Shown piece by piece: positions 35,616-47,000 of a stretch of DNA of 64,000 nt. The first letter of the stretch is position 1. Each line of letters begins with the position of its first letter. The translations under genes and the position numbers were made by a program. Source of the stretch: Zeimonas sediminis (GTDB lineage: Bacteria > Pseudomonadota > Gammaproteobacteria > Burkholderiales > Burkholderiaceae_E); the NCBI RefSeq assembly GCF_023721795.1, contig NZ_JAMQYE010000002.1, forward strand, positions 186,001 through 250,000, written 5' to 3'. The notes under the pieces are model-generated. The model saw only the letters and a list, made by a program, of their open reading frames with translations, was not told where the DNA came from and did no database searches.

Positions 35616-36161
35616 TCAGCCCTCTCGCCGTCCCGGCACGGCCGCGGCCTCGCCGTCGTCTTCGTAGGTGTAGCGGAAGTCGCAGTGGCTCGCGCCGCCC
35701 ATGATGGTCTGCGAGCGCTTCATCCTCAGCTTCGGGTCGTAGCCCTCGCAGAAGCTGCCGTCGCGCTGGCAGGACAGCAGGTGGCCGATCTCGCCGAGCC
35801 CCATCTCGCGGTACATCTCGGCGTAGCGGCAGCGGACGACGTCGAAGTCGTACTCGGTGTCGGTCTTGCGACGCACCTCGATCCTCAGCGCGTCTTCCTT
35901 CTGCCAGAGCTTGCTCATGTCGACGAAGTGCTGCAGCGAGGTGCCCTCCTTCGACTCGGCCGCGAAGCGCTGAGCCTGCTCGATCGCCGAGCGGCGCACC
36001 GCGTCGCCGATCGTCTTCATCGCGACCTCCTTGCCGTGGCTGGCCTTCAGCACCTGGTAGACGTGGCCGAGGATCTCGGCCTCGATGCGCCGCTTGGCGA
36101 GCATCGACAGGTTCTCGGGATGGGCCGGCGCTGCCGGCCGGGCTTGCGTGTCATCGCTCAT
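35616..36161 (-). CDS. L-2-amino-thiazoline-4-carboxylate (ATC) hydrolase-like protein
   Basis: The 181-residue protein has FDVVRCRYAEMYREMGLGEIGHLLSCQRDGSFCEGYDPKLRMKR-type blocks near residues 108-155, and SQTIMGGASHCDFRY at 153-167. Several conserved Cys residues are visible. This is the pattern of the ATC hydrolase family, whose founding member opens the thiazoline ring in the L-cysteine pathway from DL-ATC. Related members are found with peptide and amino-acid transporters. The gene overlaps the ABC ATPase gene by 4 bases. Confidence 0.82.
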   Translation of the reverse strand: MSDDTQARPAAPAHPENLSMLAKRRIEAEILGHVYQVLKASHGKEVAMKTIGDAVRRSAIEQAQRFAAESKEGTSLQHFVDMSKLWQKEDALRIEVRRKTDTEYDFDVVRCRYAEMYREMGLGEIGHLLSCQRDGSFCEGYDPKLRMKRSQTIMGGASHCDFRYTYEDDGEAAAVPGRREG

Positions 36162-37900
36162 CGATCGCCTCCTTCGGCGTGCGAGGGGTGCAAAGGGACA
36201 ACGGCCCCGGCGCGGGGCTCCGTGGCGGCGGCCGCGAGCGCCGCCTCGGCGGCGACGCGCTCGGACCAGTGGCGGCCCGGGATCGCGTCGATCAGCGCGC
36301 GCGTGTACTCGTGGGTGGGCGCGGTGAACACCTCGGCGGCAGGGCCGGTCTCGACCACCCTGCCGTGCTGCATCACCGCCACCCGGTCGCAGATCTGCGC
36401 GGCGACCCGCAGGTCGTGGGTGACGAAGATCATCGACAACCCGAGCCGCGACTTCAGGTCGGCCAGCAACTGCAGCACCTGCGCCTGCACCGACACGTCG
36501 AGCGCCGACACCGGCTCGTCGGCCACCAGGATCTCCGGCTCCAGCGCGAGCGCCCTGGCGAGCCCGATCCGCTGGCGCTGGCCGCCGGAGAACTCGTGCG
36601 GATAGCGGTCGACCGCGTTCGGGTCCAGCCCGACCAGCTCGAACAACTCGCGAGCGCGCGCAAGCGCCCGGGCGCGCGGCACGCCGTGGGCGACCGGCCC
36701 CTGGGCGACCAGGTCGCCGGCGCGCCGCCGCGGGTTCAGCGACGCGAACGGGTCCTGGAAGACCATCTGCACCCGTTGCGTGGCCGAGCGCAGCTCGCGT
36801 CGCGACATCGCGGCGAGGTCGGCGTCGCCGATCAGGATCCGGCCCGCGTCGGGGTCGAGCAGGCGCACGATGCAGCGCGCCAGCGTGGACTTGCCCGACC
36901 CGGACTCGCCGACCACGCCCAGCGTCGCCCCCCTGGGCAGCGCCAGCGAGACGTCGTCGAGCGCGCGGGTGACGCGCGCGCCGCGCCCGAGGAAGCCGCC
37001 TGTGCGGTAGGTCTTGCCCAGGTTCTCCACGACCAGCGCGGGCACGTCGCCGACCGCCCTGGCGGGCGGCGGCGCCAGTGGCGGCACTGCCGCGATCAGC
37101 TGCTTCGTGTACGGATGGCGCGGCGACTCGAGCACCTGCCGCACCGGCCCCTGCTCGACCAGCTCGCCGTGCTGCATGACCGCGACCCGGTCGGCGATCT
37201 CGGCGACCACGCCGAAGTCGTGCGTGATGAACAGCACCGCGGTGCCCTTGCGCCGCTGCAGGTCGCGGATCAGCGCGAGGATCTGCGCCTGCGTGGTCAC
37301 GTCCAGCGCGGTGGTCGGCTCGTCGGCGATCAGCACGCGCGGCTCGAGCGCGAGCGCCATCGCGATCATCGCGCGCTGGCGCTGGCCGCCGGAGAGCTCG
37401 TGCGGATAGGCGCGCGCCGAGGCCCCGGGATCGGGAATGCGCACCTCGGCCAGCAGCGCGAGCACCTTCTCGTCGATGGCCGCCGCGTCGAGATCGGTGT
37501 GGATGCGGAACATCTCGCCGATCTGGTCGCCCACTGTGCGCAAGGGGTTCAGCGCGGTCATCGGCTCCTGGAACACCATCGCGATCTGCGCGCCGCGCAC
37601 CTCGCGCATCCGAGCCTCGGACAGCGCCAGCAGGTCATGCCCGTCGAACTCGATGCCGCCCGAGACGACCCTCACGCCGGTGGGCAACAGCCGCATCAGC
37701 GCGCTGGCGGTCATCGACTTGCCCGAACCGGATTCCCCGACCACGCAGAGGATCTCGTTGGCCGCCAGCTCCAGGTCGAGCCCCCGGATAGCGTGGGCGC
37801 GATCGGCGCCCGGCGGCAGCGCGACGTCGAGGCCGCGGACCCGCAGCAGCGGCGCGCTCGGCGCCGCCCCCGGCAGCCCGGATGCAGGCGCGGCGCTCAT
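36158..37900 (-). CDS. Dipeptide/oligopeptide ABC importer, fused double ATPase (DppDF type)
   Basis: This 580-residue protein is a fusion of two ABC modules. The first has Walker A GESGSGKS (residues 55-62), Q-loop [13 protein letters not shown], signature LSGGQRQR and Walker [13 protein letters not shown]. The second (from about 295) has [35 protein letters not shown] and [10 protein letters not shown]. It energises import through the two permeases encoded upstream. The start ATG overlaps the permease stop. Such fusions are frequent in proteobacterial Dpp-like systems. Confidence 0.93.
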   Translation of the reverse strand: MSAAPASGLPGAAPSAPLLRVRGLDVALPPGADRAHAIRGLDLELAANEILCVVGESGSGKSMTASALMRLLPTGVRVVSGGIEFDGHDLLALSEARMREVRGAQIAMVFQEPMTALNPLRTVGDQIGEMFRIHTDLDAAAIDEKVLALLAEVRIPDPGASARAYPHELSGGQRQRAMIAMALALEPRVLIADEPTTALDVTTQAQILALIRDLQRRKGTAVLFITHDFGVVAEIADRVAVMQHGELVEQGPVRQVLESPRHPYTKQLIAAVPPLAPPPARAVGDVPALVVENLGKTYRTGGFLGRGARVTRALDDVSLALPRGATLGVVGESGSGKSTLARCIVRLLDPDAGRILIGDADLAAMSRRELRSATQRVQMVFQDPFASLNPRRRAGDLVAQGPVAHGVPRARALARARELFELVGLDPNAVDRYPHEFSGGQRQRIGLARALALEPEILVADEPVSALDVSVQAQVLQLLADLKSRLGLSMIFVTHDLRVAAQICDRVAVMQHGRVVETGPAAEVFTAPTHEYTRALIDAIPGRHWSERVAAEAALAAAATEPRAGAVVPLHPSHAEGGDR

Positions 37901-38727
37901 CGCGACCTCAGGCGCGGGTTCAGCGCGTCGTTCAGGCCCTGGCCGACCAGCGACACCGCCAGCACGGTGAGCAGGATCGCCACGCCGGGAATCGCCGACA
38001 CGTACCACTGGGTGCGCAGCACGCCGCGGCCGTGGCCGATCAGGTTGCCCCACGAGGCCACGTTCGGGTCCGACAGGTTCAGGAAGGCGAGCGCGCTCTC
38101 CATCAGGATGGCCAGCGCCATGACCACGCTGGCGTAGACGATCAGCGGCGGCATCGCGTTGGGCAGGATCTCGCGAAAGATGATCGCGCCGTCGCGCAGT
38201 CCGATCGTCCGGCAGGCCTGCACGAACTCGCGGTTGCGCAGCGACAGGAACTCGGCGCGGGTCAGCCGCGCCGGCGCCGGCCAGGACACCAGGCCGATCG
38301 CGAGCATCACCGTGGTGAGGCCCGAGCCGAACACCGCCACCAGCACCAGCAGCAGCAGGAAGTTCGGCACGGTCTGGAAGGCTTCGGTGATCCGCATCAG
38401 CGCGTTGTCGACCCAGCCGCCGTAATAGCCCGCCACCGCGCCGACCACGATTCCCAGCGCGATCGCGACCAGCGTGGCCACGAAACCGATCAGCAGGGAG
38501 ATCCGCGCGCCGTGGAAGATCTGCGCGGCGATGTCGCGGCCCGACGCGTCGGTGCCGAGCAGGAAACGATCGGTCGCGAACGGCCATTGCAGCGGGCGGC
38601 CGGCCAGGCTCAGCGGATCGCGCGGATACAGCACGTCCGCGCTGGCGGCCATCGCCATTACCAGCGCCAGCAGCACCAGCCCGATCACCGCGCCGGGATT
38701 GCGAACGTACAGGCGAAGGAACTCCAT
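37897..38727 (-). CDS. ABC peptide importer permease (DppC type)
   Basis: This 276-residue protein starts at MEFLRLYVRNPGAVIG, 4 bases after the upstream permease stop; a longer start would overlap it. The N-terminal segment has FLLGTDASGRDIAAQIFHGARISL, normal for DppC/OppC. Six transmembrane segments follow, with the EAA-like loop REILPNAMPPLIV. It pairs with the DppB-type subunit in the membrane. Confidence 0.92.
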   Translation of the reverse strand: MEFLRLYVRNPGAVIGLVLLALVMAMAASADVLYPRDPLSLAGRPLQWPFATDRFLLGTDASGRDIAAQIFHGARISLLIGFVATLVAIALGIVVGAVAGYYGGWVDNALMRITEAFQTVPNFLLLLVLVAVFGSGLTTVMLAIGLVSWPAPARLTRAEFLSLRNREFVQACRTIGLRDGAIIFREILPNAMPPLIVYASVVMALAILMESALAFLNLSDPNVASWGNLIGHGRGVLRTQWYVSAIPGVAILLTVLAVSLVGQGLNDALNPRLRSR

Positions 38728-38731
38728 GGCC

Positions 38732-39709
38732 TCAGTGCCCGGCGCCGATGCGCGGATCGAGCCGCGCATAGGCGAGATCGACGACGAAGTTGATCACGAT
38801 GACCAGCAGCGCGGAGACGAAGACGATGCCCAGCAGGGTGTTCAGGTCGCGCTGCACGACCGAGTCGTAGGCGAGCCGCCCGAGCCCGGGAAGCGCGAAC
38901 ACGCTCTCGACGACCACCGAGCCGCCGAGCATCGCGCCGGCCTGAAGGCCGATCAGCGTGACCATCGGCAGCAGCGCGTTGCGCAGCACGTGGCGCACGA
39001 CGACGGCGGTCTCGTTCAGGCCCTTGGCGCGCGCGGTGCGCACGAAGTCGAGCGTGAGCACCTCCAGCATCGACGCGCGCATGATCCGCAGGTAGATCGC
39101 CAGGAAGATCAGCGCGAGCGTGACCGTGGGCAGCAGCAGGTGGCGGGCGATGTCCAGCACGCGCGCGACGCCGGTGTAGCCGGCGCCGATCGTCTCGAAG
39201 CCGCCCGGCGGCAGCCAGGCCAGCCGCACCGCGAACACCACGATGCCCATCAGCCCGAACCAGAAGGACGGCGTGGCGTAGAAGACCAGGCCCAGCGTCG
39301 AGATGGCGGTGTCGGGCCACTTGTTGACGCGCCGCGCGGCGATCACGCCCAGCGCCATGCCGGCGGCGAACGCGAAGGACAGCGCGGAGACCATCAGCAG
39401 CAGCGTGGCCGGCAGCCGCTCGAGGATCACGTCGACGACCGGCTTGCCGTAGATCGCCGAGTGGCCCAGGTCGAGGCTGACCAGCCGCCACAGGTAGTTG
39501 CCCAACTGCACCGCCACCGGCAGGTCGAGCCCGTAGTGGCGGCGCAGCTCCTCGATCATCGCCGCGTCGCCGCCGCCCATCTGCGCGACCAGCGCGTCGA
39601 CCGTGTCGCCCGGCGCCAGCTGCAGCAGCAGGAAGAGCCCCGCCAGGATGACGAAGAGCGTCGGCAGGCTCGCCGCCAGCCGACGCAGAGCGAGAGAGAG
39701 GATCCTCAC
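38732..39709 (-). CDS. ABC peptide importer permease (DppB type)
   Basis: The 325-residue protein opens ILSLALRRLAASLPTLFVILAGLFLLLQLAPGD, as DppB/OppB proteins do. It carries the coupling loop VRTARAKGLNETAVVVRHVLRNALLP and six transmembrane segments. It begins 1 base after the end of the solute-binding-protein gene, in one operon with the other Dpp-type genes. Confidence 0.93.
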   Translation of the reverse strand: MRILSLALRRLAASLPTLFVILAGLFLLLQLAPGDTVDALVAQMGGGDAAMIEELRRHYGLDLPVAVQLGNYLWRLVSLDLGHSAIYGKPVVDVILERLPATLLLMVSALSFAFAAGMALGVIAARRVNKWPDTAISTLGLVFYATPSFWFGLMGIVVFAVRLAWLPPGGFETIGAGYTGVARVLDIARHLLLPTVTLALIFLAIYLRIMRASMLEVLTLDFVRTARAKGLNETAVVVRHVLRNALLPMVTLIGLQAGAMLGGSVVVESVFALPGLGRLAYDSVVQRDLNTLLGIVFVSALLVIVINFVVDLAYARLDPRIGAGH

Positions 39710-39710
39710 G

Positions 39711-41315
39711 TCAGGCGGAGAGCCACAGGTCGTGCCAGCTGCTGGAGATCCAGCGCGGCTGGTTGTGGTGGTTCTGCAGCGACTTGTTGGTCACCGAGAT
39801 CAGCAGCCGCTCGATCGCCATCCAGAGCGGAATCTCGTCGTTGACCCGCTTGACCCAGTCCGCATACAGCTGGCGCCGCTTCGCCGGATCGGTCTCGAAG
39901 GCCGCCGCGTCGATCAGCTTGTCGACCTGGTCCGACTGCCAGCCCCACTGGTTGGTCCAGGGCGCGCCCTTCGGGCTGCCCGAGCGGTACCAGACGGTGG
40001 TGGACACCGCCGGGTCGCCGCGATACTGGTGCCAGCCGGTGGCCAGGTCGAAGTTCCAGTCCTTGTAGACGTTGCTGAGGAAGCCGGCCGCGTCGTAGCG
40101 GACGATCTCGACGCCGATGCCGACCTGCTGCAGCGACTGCTGGATGAAGGTCGACCAAAGCGTGATGTCCTCGCCCCAGGGAGCAGGCACCAGCCGGATG
40201 CTGAAGCGCTTGCCGTCGGCGCCGCGCTTGTAGCCGGCCGCATCGAGCAGGGCCTCGGCCTTCTTCTTGTCGAAGGGATAGGCCGGCGCGTCCTTCGGGA
40301 AGAACTTCGGCGAGGAGCTCGGGATCGGCCCCTTCGCGGGCTTGGCGAAGCCGTACAGGAAGTTCTCGCAGAAGAATTCGACGTCGAGCGCGCGCACGAT
40401 CGCCTCGCGCACCCGACGGTCGGCGAGCTCCTTGCGGCGGAAGTTGAACTCGATCGTGTTCATCACCGCGTTGCCCTCGTTGCCGCGGCTGGACACCTCG
40501 AACTTCGGGTCCTTCTTCAGGCGGTCGAGGTCGGCCAGCGGCAGCGCGCCTTCGGCACTGATCTGGATCTGGCCGGACTCGATCGCCGCCACCGCGGCGG
40601 CCGGATCGGGAATGAAGCGCCAGACGATCTGGTCGAGGTAGGGGAAGCCCTTGCGCCAGTAGTTCTCGTTGCGCACCGCGATCACGTACTGGCCGCGCTC
40701 GTACTTCGAGAACTTGAACGGGCCGGTGCCGATCGGCGCGGTGTTGGCCGGGTTCTCGAGCACGTTGGTGCCCTCGTAGACGTGCTTCGGCGCGATGTAG
40801 CCGAGGTCGGACATCGCGCGCAGCATCAGGTCCATCGGCATCGGCCGGGAATAGCGGAACACCGCGGTGTGCGCGTCGGGCGTGTCGACGCCGTCGAGGT
40901 AGAGCTGCAGCGCGGTGCCGTAGTTCAGGTGCCTCTTCCACATCTCCATGGCCGTGAACTGGACGTCGGCCGAGGTGAAGGGCTTTCCGTCGTGCCAGTT
41001 CACGCCCTGGCGCAGCTTGAAGGTGATCGTCTTGCCGTCGGGCGACGACTCCCACGAGGTGGCCAGCACCGGGTCGGGCTCGCCCTTGGCGTTCAGGTCG
41101 ACCAGCGGCTCCATGATCTTGCCGCCGACCACGTAGACGCCGGTGGACGCGCGCAGCGCCGGATTCAGGATGCGCTGCTCGCCCTGCATGTGGACGGTGA
41201 CGGTGCCGCCACGGCGCGGCTCGCCCTTCGCCTGCGCCTGGGCGAGCGCCGGGATGGAGGCGCCCAGCGCGACCGCCGGGCCGGTTTTCAGTGCATCGCG
41301 GCGTGTGAAGCTCAT
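39711..41315 (-). CDS. ABC peptide importer solute-binding protein (SBP_bac_5)
   Basis: This 534-residue protein has an N-terminal export signal with twin arginines ([29 protein letters not shown]), which suggests Tat secretion. The mature part has the SBP_bac_5 landmarks: [56 protein letters not shown] and [11 protein letters not shown]. It is the periplasmic receptor of the importer. It heads the operon of receptor, DppB, DppC, double ATPase, ATC-hydrolase-like protein and DUF2817 protein. The ligand is unknown; the ATC hydrolase in the operon hints at a thiazoline or sulfur-containing compound. Confidence 0.93.
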   Translation of the reverse strand: MSFTRRDALKTGPAVALGASIPALAQAQAKGEPRRGGTVTVHMQGEQRILNPALRASTGVYVVGGKIMEPLVDLNAKGEPDPVLATSWESSPDGKTITFKLRQGVNWHDGKPFTSADVQFTAMEMWKRHLNYGTALQLYLDGVDTPDAHTAVFRYSRPMPMDLMLRAMSDLGYIAPKHVYEGTNVLENPANTAPIGTGPFKFSKYERGQYVIAVRNENYWRKGFPYLDQIVWRFIPDPAAAVAAIESGQIQISAEGALPLADLDRLKKDPKFEVSSRGNEGNAVMNTIEFNFRRKELADRRVREAIVRALDVEFFCENFLYGFAKPAKGPIPSSSPKFFPKDAPAYPFDKKKAEALLDAAGYKRGADGKRFSIRLVPAPWGEDITLWSTFIQQSLQQVGIGVEIVRYDAAGFLSNVYKDWNFDLATGWHQYRGDPAVSTTVWYRSGSPKGAPWTNQWGWQSDQVDKLIDAAAFETDPAKRRQLYADWVKRVNDEIPLWMAIERLLISVTNKSLQNHHNQPRWISSSWHDLWLSA

Positions 41316-41437
41316 GTCGGTTCCCCTTTTCGAGATTCCTGGTCGGCGCCGACCACGGTCGGCGAATCGGACTTTTTACCCCGCTGCCGCGGCGCGTGTC
41401 GACGGAATCCGTTCCGCGAATATCGTTATCGGCGCGC

Positions 41438-42760
41438 TCAACCGGCGCGGAACTCGCGCCGGTCCAGCTGGCGGTAGCGCAGCAGCATCAGCGGCGCGAC
41501 GCGCCGGGCGAGCGAGTGCAGCGGCAGCGGCGCCGGTTCGGTGAACGGCAGGGCGAGCTCGTTCTCGGGCACGCCGCGGACCGCCTTGGCGAACTCTCCG
41601 CCCAGGGCCACCGAAAGGCCGACCGCCCGGCCGTTGCAGCCGGCCCAGGCCCAGGCATCGGGACCGAGCCGGTGGAAGCGCGGCAGGAAGTCGTCGGTCA
41701 TCCCGACGTAACCGTTCCAGACGTGGTCGAAACGGACCTCGCCGATCTGCGGCCAGAGCCGCTTCAGCCGCTCGCCGATCATCGCCTTCAGCCGCTCCGC
41801 CTGGTTGAAGGGCACGATGATCGCGCCGCCGGTCACAAGCCGGTTGCGGGCGTCGTAGCGCGCGAAGTGCAGGTCGCCATGGGTGTCGGACATCGCCTGG
41901 CGGCCCGGGATCACCGTGGCCCGCACCGCGTCGGGCAGCGGCAGGGTGGCCATCTGCCACGACAGCACCGGCACCACCTCGCGCGCGATCCGCGGCGCGA
42001 GCGCAGGGGCGAACTCGCCGGTGTAGGCATTGGTGGCCAGCACCAGCGCGCGGGCGCGCACCTGCCCGGCGGGCGTTCGGACCAGCCACTGGTCGCCGAC
42101 CCGAGAGAACGACAGCGCCGGCGACTGCGCGAAGATGCGCCCCCCGGCCTCGACGACGGCGTGCGCGAGCCCGCGCGCCAGCGCGAGCGGATTGACGTGG
42201 CCGCCGGTGCGGTTCCAGAAGCCGCCGTGCCAGGCGTCGGAGCCGAGCATCTCGCTCGCCTGGGCGCGGCTGAGCAGCTCGACCGGCGCGCCGCGCTTCG
42301 ACCATTGCCGCACCCGGCGCTCGGAGATCGCGATGCGTCCCGGGCTGTGCGCGGGCTGCACCCAGCCGGTCTGCTCGGCCTCGGCCACGATCGCGTGCTC
42401 GCGGACCGTATCGAACAGGATCGACGCGCAGTCGCGCAGCAGCGCGACGAATCGCTCGCCGGCCTCGCCGTGCTTGGCCTCGATGTCGTCGGGATCGGGC
42501 CGGGACAACGTGGGAATCACCTGCCCGTTGTTGCGGCCCGAGGCGCCCCAGCCCGGCTCGGCCGCCTCGACGACTGCGACGTCGACGCCCGACTTGCGCA
42601 GGTTCAGCGCGGTGGACAGGCCGGTGAAGCCGGCGCCGATCACGACCGCGTCGGCTTCGACGCTCGCCTCCAGCTTCGGGCAGGCCGGGCCGGGCGGCGC
42701 GGTGGCGGCCCAGATCGAACCGTGGTGTGCGGTCGACGGCGCGCGGGCTGCAGCGGACAT
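41438..42760 (-). CDS. FAD-dependent oxidoreductase (DAO/GlpO-like family)
   Basis: The 440-residue protein has the FAD-binding GxGxxG motif [21 protein letters not shown] (about residue 34 on), [10 protein letters not shown], and the later [14 protein letters not shown] and [17 protein letters not shown]. This layout is common to gamma-glutamylputrescine oxidase (PuuB/OrdL-like) and other DAO enzymes that oxidise secondary or primary amines. It lies 122 bases downstream of the Dpp operon start, on the same strand, and is divergent from the Cds1-like gene. Substrate unknown. Confidence 0.88.
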   Translation of the reverse strand: MSAAARAPSTAHHGSIWAATAPPGPACPKLEASVEADAVVIGAGFTGLSTALNLRKSGVDVAVVEAAEPGWGASGRNNGQVIPTLSRPDPDDIEAKHGEAGERFVALLRDCASILFDTVREHAIVAEAEQTGWVQPAHSPGRIAISERRVRQWSKRGAPVELLSRAQASEMLGSDAWHGGFWNRTGGHVNPLALARGLAHAVVEAGGRIFAQSPALSFSRVGDQWLVRTPAGQVRARALVLATNAYTGEFAPALAPRIAREVVPVLSWQMATLPLPDAVRATVIPGRQAMSDTHGDLHFARYDARNRLVTGGAIIVPFNQAERLKAMIGERLKRLWPQIGEVRFDHVWNGYVGMTDDFLPRFHRLGPDAWAWAGCNGRAVGLSVALGGEFAKAVRGVPENELALPFTEPAPLPLHSLARRVAPLMLLRYRQLDRREFRAG

Positions 42761-42910
42761 GTCCGGATTCCTTTTCTCGTTTTCGGGACGACTGCGACGA
42801 ATCCGGGAATTCTATGCCCTGCCCCGGCCGCCGGCGGCAAGGACACGCGCAGGGATCGACCACCGGCGCTCGGGTACGATTCCCCGATCCGACGACCACT
42901 GCGTGCACCG

Positions 42911-44005
42911 ATGAATCCGCGAAGCTGGGAAGCCCAGGCGATCCGAAGGATCGAGGCCGACTTCAACCGCTCGGCCGACACCCACCTGATTCCGGTGCCG
43001 CTCCCCGCCTTCCCGGGCGTGCAGCTGTACCTGAAGGACGAGTCCAGCCATCCGACCGGCAGCCTCAAGCACCGTCTGGCGCGCTCGCTGTTCCTGTACG
43101 CGCTGTGCAACGGCTGGCTGCACGAGGGCAGCACCGTGGTCGAGGCCTCGTCGGGCTCGACCGCGGTGTCCGAAGCCTACTTCGCGCGCCTGCTTGGCCT
43201 GCCCTTCGTGGCGGTGATGCCGCGGACCACCTCGCCCGAGAAGATCGCGGCGATCGAGTTCTACGGCGGACGCTGCCATCTCGTCGACCAGCCCGGGCAG
43301 GTCTACGGCGAATCGGAGCGGCTGGCGCGCGAGCTGGGCGGCCACTACATGGACCAGTTCACCTACGCCGAGCGCGCGACCGACTGGCGCAGCAACAACA
43401 ACATCGCCGAGTCGATCTTCGCGCAGATGGCGCACGAGCCGCACCCGGTGCCGGCATGGATCGTCTGCGGCTGCGGCACCGGCGGCACCACCGCCACGAT
43501 CGGGCGCTTCATCCGCTACCGCTGCCACCCGACCCGCGTGTGCGCGACCGACCCCGAGAACTCGGTATTCTTCGACGCCTACGCGACCGGCGACGAGGGC
43601 CTGCGGCTGGACTGCGGCTCGCGGATCGAGGGCATCGGCCGGCCGCGTGTCGAGCGGTCCTTCGTGCCCGGCGCGATCGACACGATGCTGAAGGTGCCCG
43701 ACCTGGCGTCGCTGGGCGCGATCCACTACCTGCGCGGCGTGCTCGGCCGGCGCTGCGGCGGCTCCACCGGCACCAACCTGGTCGGCGCGCTGCAGCTCGC
43801 CCGCCGGATGCACGAGGCCGGCGAATCGGGCTCGATCGTGGCGATCCTGTGCGACGGCGGCGAGCGCTACGCGCACAGCTACTACAACCCGGACTGGCTG
43901 GCGGCCAACGGCTACGACGTCGCGCCGGCGGCGGCGGCAGTGCGCGACTGCGCCGAGCGGGGCCGCACCCTGCCGTGGGAGATCGCCGAAGCCGTCCGGC
44001 CGTAA
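42911..44005 (+). CDS. Cysteine-synthase-fold PLP enzyme, L-cysteine desulfhydrase Cds1-like
   Basis: This is a 364-residue fold type II PLP enzyme. It has [43 protein letters not shown] with the PLP lysine K53, [19 protein letters not shown] and [15 protein letters not shown]. The opening and the R-S-A-D-T-H-L-I segment match the Cds1 branch, which releases H2S from L-cysteine, rather than CysK/CysM. It is divergent from the FAD oxidoreductase. Together with the ATC hydrolase this suggests sulfur amino-acid use, but cysteine lyase activity is an inference from family. Confidence 0.85.
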   Translation: MNPRSWEAQAIRRIEADFNRSADTHLIPVPLPAFPGVQLYLKDESSHPTGSLKHRLARSLFLYALCNGWLHEGSTVVEASSGSTAVSEAYFARLLGLPFVAVMPRTTSPEKIAAIEFYGGRCHLVDQPGQVYGESERLARELGGHYMDQFTYAERATDWRSNNNIAESIFAQMAHEPHPVPAWIVCGCGTGGTTATIGRFIRYRCHPTRVCATDPENSVFFDAYATGDEGLRLDCGSRIEGIGRPRVERSFVPGAIDTMLKVPDLASLGAIHYLRGVLGRRCGGSTGTNLVGALQLARRMHEAGESGSIVAILCDGGERYAHSYYNPDWLAANGYDVAPAAAAVRDCAERGRTLPWEIAEAVRP

Positions 44006-44060
44006 CCGGCGGCACCCGCTGCGCCAGCGAGCCGCTGACGCGCGGCCGCGCCTCGCGGGC

Positions 44061-47000
44061 TCAACTCTGCTCGAATCCGCCGCCGGCGAAGTTCTCGAAC
44101 TTCGTGTACTGGCCGACGAAGGTCAGCCGCACCGTGCCGATCGGACCGTTGCGCTGCTTGCCGATGATGATCTCGGCCGTGCCCTTGTCGGGCGAATCGG
44201 GGTTGTAGACCTCGTCGCGGTAGATGAACAGGATCACGTCCGCGTCCTGCTCGATCGCGCCCGAGTTGTGGCTCACGATTCCGTCGGCCAGCCAGGACGC
44301 CGGACCCGGCACGGTCAGGTCGAAGACCTCTTCGTCGCCGTCGGGCTCGATCGCCACGACCCGGTCCCAGAACAGGTCGGAATCGGCCCAGGTGCGCAGC
44401 GCGTCGTCGTCGAGCAGCTCGGCATAGTGGCCCAGCGTGGCGCGCGACGGGGCGAATCGGAAGTGAGAGGCGCCGCCGTAAGAGGTGCCGCGCAACGAAG
44501 CCATTTCCCGTTGCGTGACGCCGCGATCGCCCATGACCGCGCGCACCTGCGCGAACACCTCGCGAGGAAGCGCGTCGACGTTCGCGTTCGCCCGGGGCAC
44601 AAGCACCTCGAGTCGCGCGGCCAGTTGCCTCGCAGGCTCGGCGCGAGGCCCGAAGGCCCCGACGCTCGCAAGGAACTCCCGCTGCTGCTCGCTGCCCGAC
44701 ACGTCGACATTCCAGACCGTCCTGCCGGTGGCCGGCTTCATCGCGCGAATGCGGGCCACGATGCCGAAGCGCAGCAGCAGCGCGGCGACGTCGCGCGCCA
44801 GCCCTTCGCTCGCGGTCGCGAAGTACACGCGCGCCGCCCCGCGCTGGCCGGCGGGGCGCAAGAGGATGGAGCCGTCGGTGGCCCACAGGTGGCGCAGCAG
44901 CAGCGCGACCTGCGCGTTCGACAGGCCGAACACCTCGCCCGGAATCCGCTTCTCGTGCGAGCGCTGGCCGAAGATGCCGAGCTTGCGCAGCCAGGCATTG
45001 ACGCCCTTGTGATGCCAGCGGTCGCCGTTGCCGGAAATGACCAGTTGGTGCCAGTTGCCGCGGCCCGCATGGCGGGTCACGGTGCAGCCGAAGGACTCCG
45101 CCGCTCGCCGTACCGCCTCCGAGTTCTCCTCGGAAGCGGTCGTGTAGCGCATCGGCTGGCCCGACAGGTAGCTGCCGTCGCCGATCATCTGGCCGAGCAG
45201 GATCACGTGCTCCTCGGGCCAGACGACGAGCGAGGCCGGTTCCGGTACCCGGCGCGCGAGGGCGATCCGGTCCCCGACCGAGACATCGTCCAGCGTGCGC
45301 CATCCCGCGCCGGTGAAGATGCGGTGCCCTGCGGTGGCGCGCAGCGTTCGGCCGCTGGCGAGCGACAGCCTGAAGACCGGCTTGCGCCCGACCGGCCAGA
45401 CGCGATCGCTGCGGGCCGCAACCACCCGCTGCGACGCGTCCATGGCCAGTACCTCGGGCTCGGCGCCGACCAGGCTCGCGATCGGCGCGCGGCGACCGTC
45501 GGCCAGCATGACCAGGGTGTCGCCAGGCACGCACTCCCGAAGGTCGGACATCACCGGCCGCTTGTTCGGCCGCTGCTCGAGCGAGCGGTTCAGCTGCGAC
45601 AGCGCGATCACCGGGCAGTTCAGCTCCTTGGCCAGCCCCTTCAGGCCGCGCGAGATCTCGGAGATCTCGGTGGCCCGGTTCTCTCCGGACGATGACCCTG
45701 CCATCAGCTGCAGGTAGTCGATGATGACCAGGCCGAGCTGGCCGCACTGGCGCGACAGCCTTCGCGCGCGGGCGCGCAGCTCGAGCACGCTGAGCGCCGG
45801 CGTCTCGTCGATGAAAAGCTGCGTGTCCTGCATCTTCTGCATCGCGTTGGTCAGCCGCGGCCAGTCGTCTTCGAGCAGCCGTCCGGTGCGCAGCCGCTGC
45901 TGGTCGAGCCGTCCCACCGAGCAGACCATCCGCATCGCGAGCTGGGTCGCGCCCATCTCCATCGAGAAGACCGCGACCGGCAAGCCTTGGTCGACCGCGA
46001 CGTGCTCGCCGATGTTCAGCGAGAACGCGGTGTTGTGCGTGACGACGTAGTCGTCGGTCAGGTAGAGCCGCGACGGATGCGACACCGCGATGCACTGCGC
46101 CTGCGCGCGCCGGCTCGGCTCGATCGACACGATCACCGGCTGGCGACGCCGGCTGCGCCCGCCCTGCAGCCGCTCGCACTTCGCGCTCATCAGGAACAGG
46201 CTGGCGGGGTCCGGATGTGCGATCGTGCAGACCCAGGCCGGCGCGCCGGGCTTGCGCCGGCCGTCCACCGTGAACGAGGTGCGCTTGCCCCGCACCGTGC
46301 ACCAGCCGCCCAGCGAGCGAGCCAGTTCCTGCACGTCGCGAGCGAGCCGCTCGCTGGCCGTCGAGAACCGCACGGTGCCCCAGCGCTCGACCCATCCGTC
46401 GGTGTCGAGCAGGCCGCGCAGCAGGTCGAGGCGCGCGGCGCGGCTCGCGTCGAGGTAGCAGCGCGGAATGAACTTCGTCGACGAATCGGTGCCCCAGAGC
46501 CCGAGCGTCTCGAGCGCGCACCTCAATGGATTGCGTGCCGGCCGGCCAGGCTGCCCGATTCGCCTGGTGATCCGCCAATCCGGCCCGCCGGCCGCCACCA
46601 GGGTCAGCGACTCACCGACGCGCTCGCGCATCCGCTCGAGGACGTCGTCGGCGACGTTCGAGAACCCGACCGAGGTCCCGTTGAGGTTGCCGTCGCCGAT
46701 CAGCGCGCCGAGCACCCACGGATCGACCGGCAGCGGATCACGATGGCCGAAGTCGCCCGATGGCATGTCGATCCACAGCCGCCGCTGGTAGCGGCGCTCG
46801 CCGAGCAATTCGCGCAATTCGGCGAGCGTCAGCGTGCGGGGCGCGCTCCACGCGCGATGATGAACCGTCCAGAGATGCTCGTCGCAGCACTCGGCGCCGC
46901 GGCCGTCGGAGAAGGTGACACGCCAGATCTGCCGCTCGCCCTGTGGGTAGACGGCAGTGACGATCGAGGGTGCGCCGTCGACCGAGGCGAGCGCGTCGCC

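Noticed and set aside
43912-46578. 888-codon minus-strand frame over dnaB
   Set aside because: It overlaps the dnaB precursor in another frame, is Arg/Ala/Gly-rich and has no domain. I considered whether it marked a frame shift in dnaB, but the 1233-codon frame is complete with both inteins.
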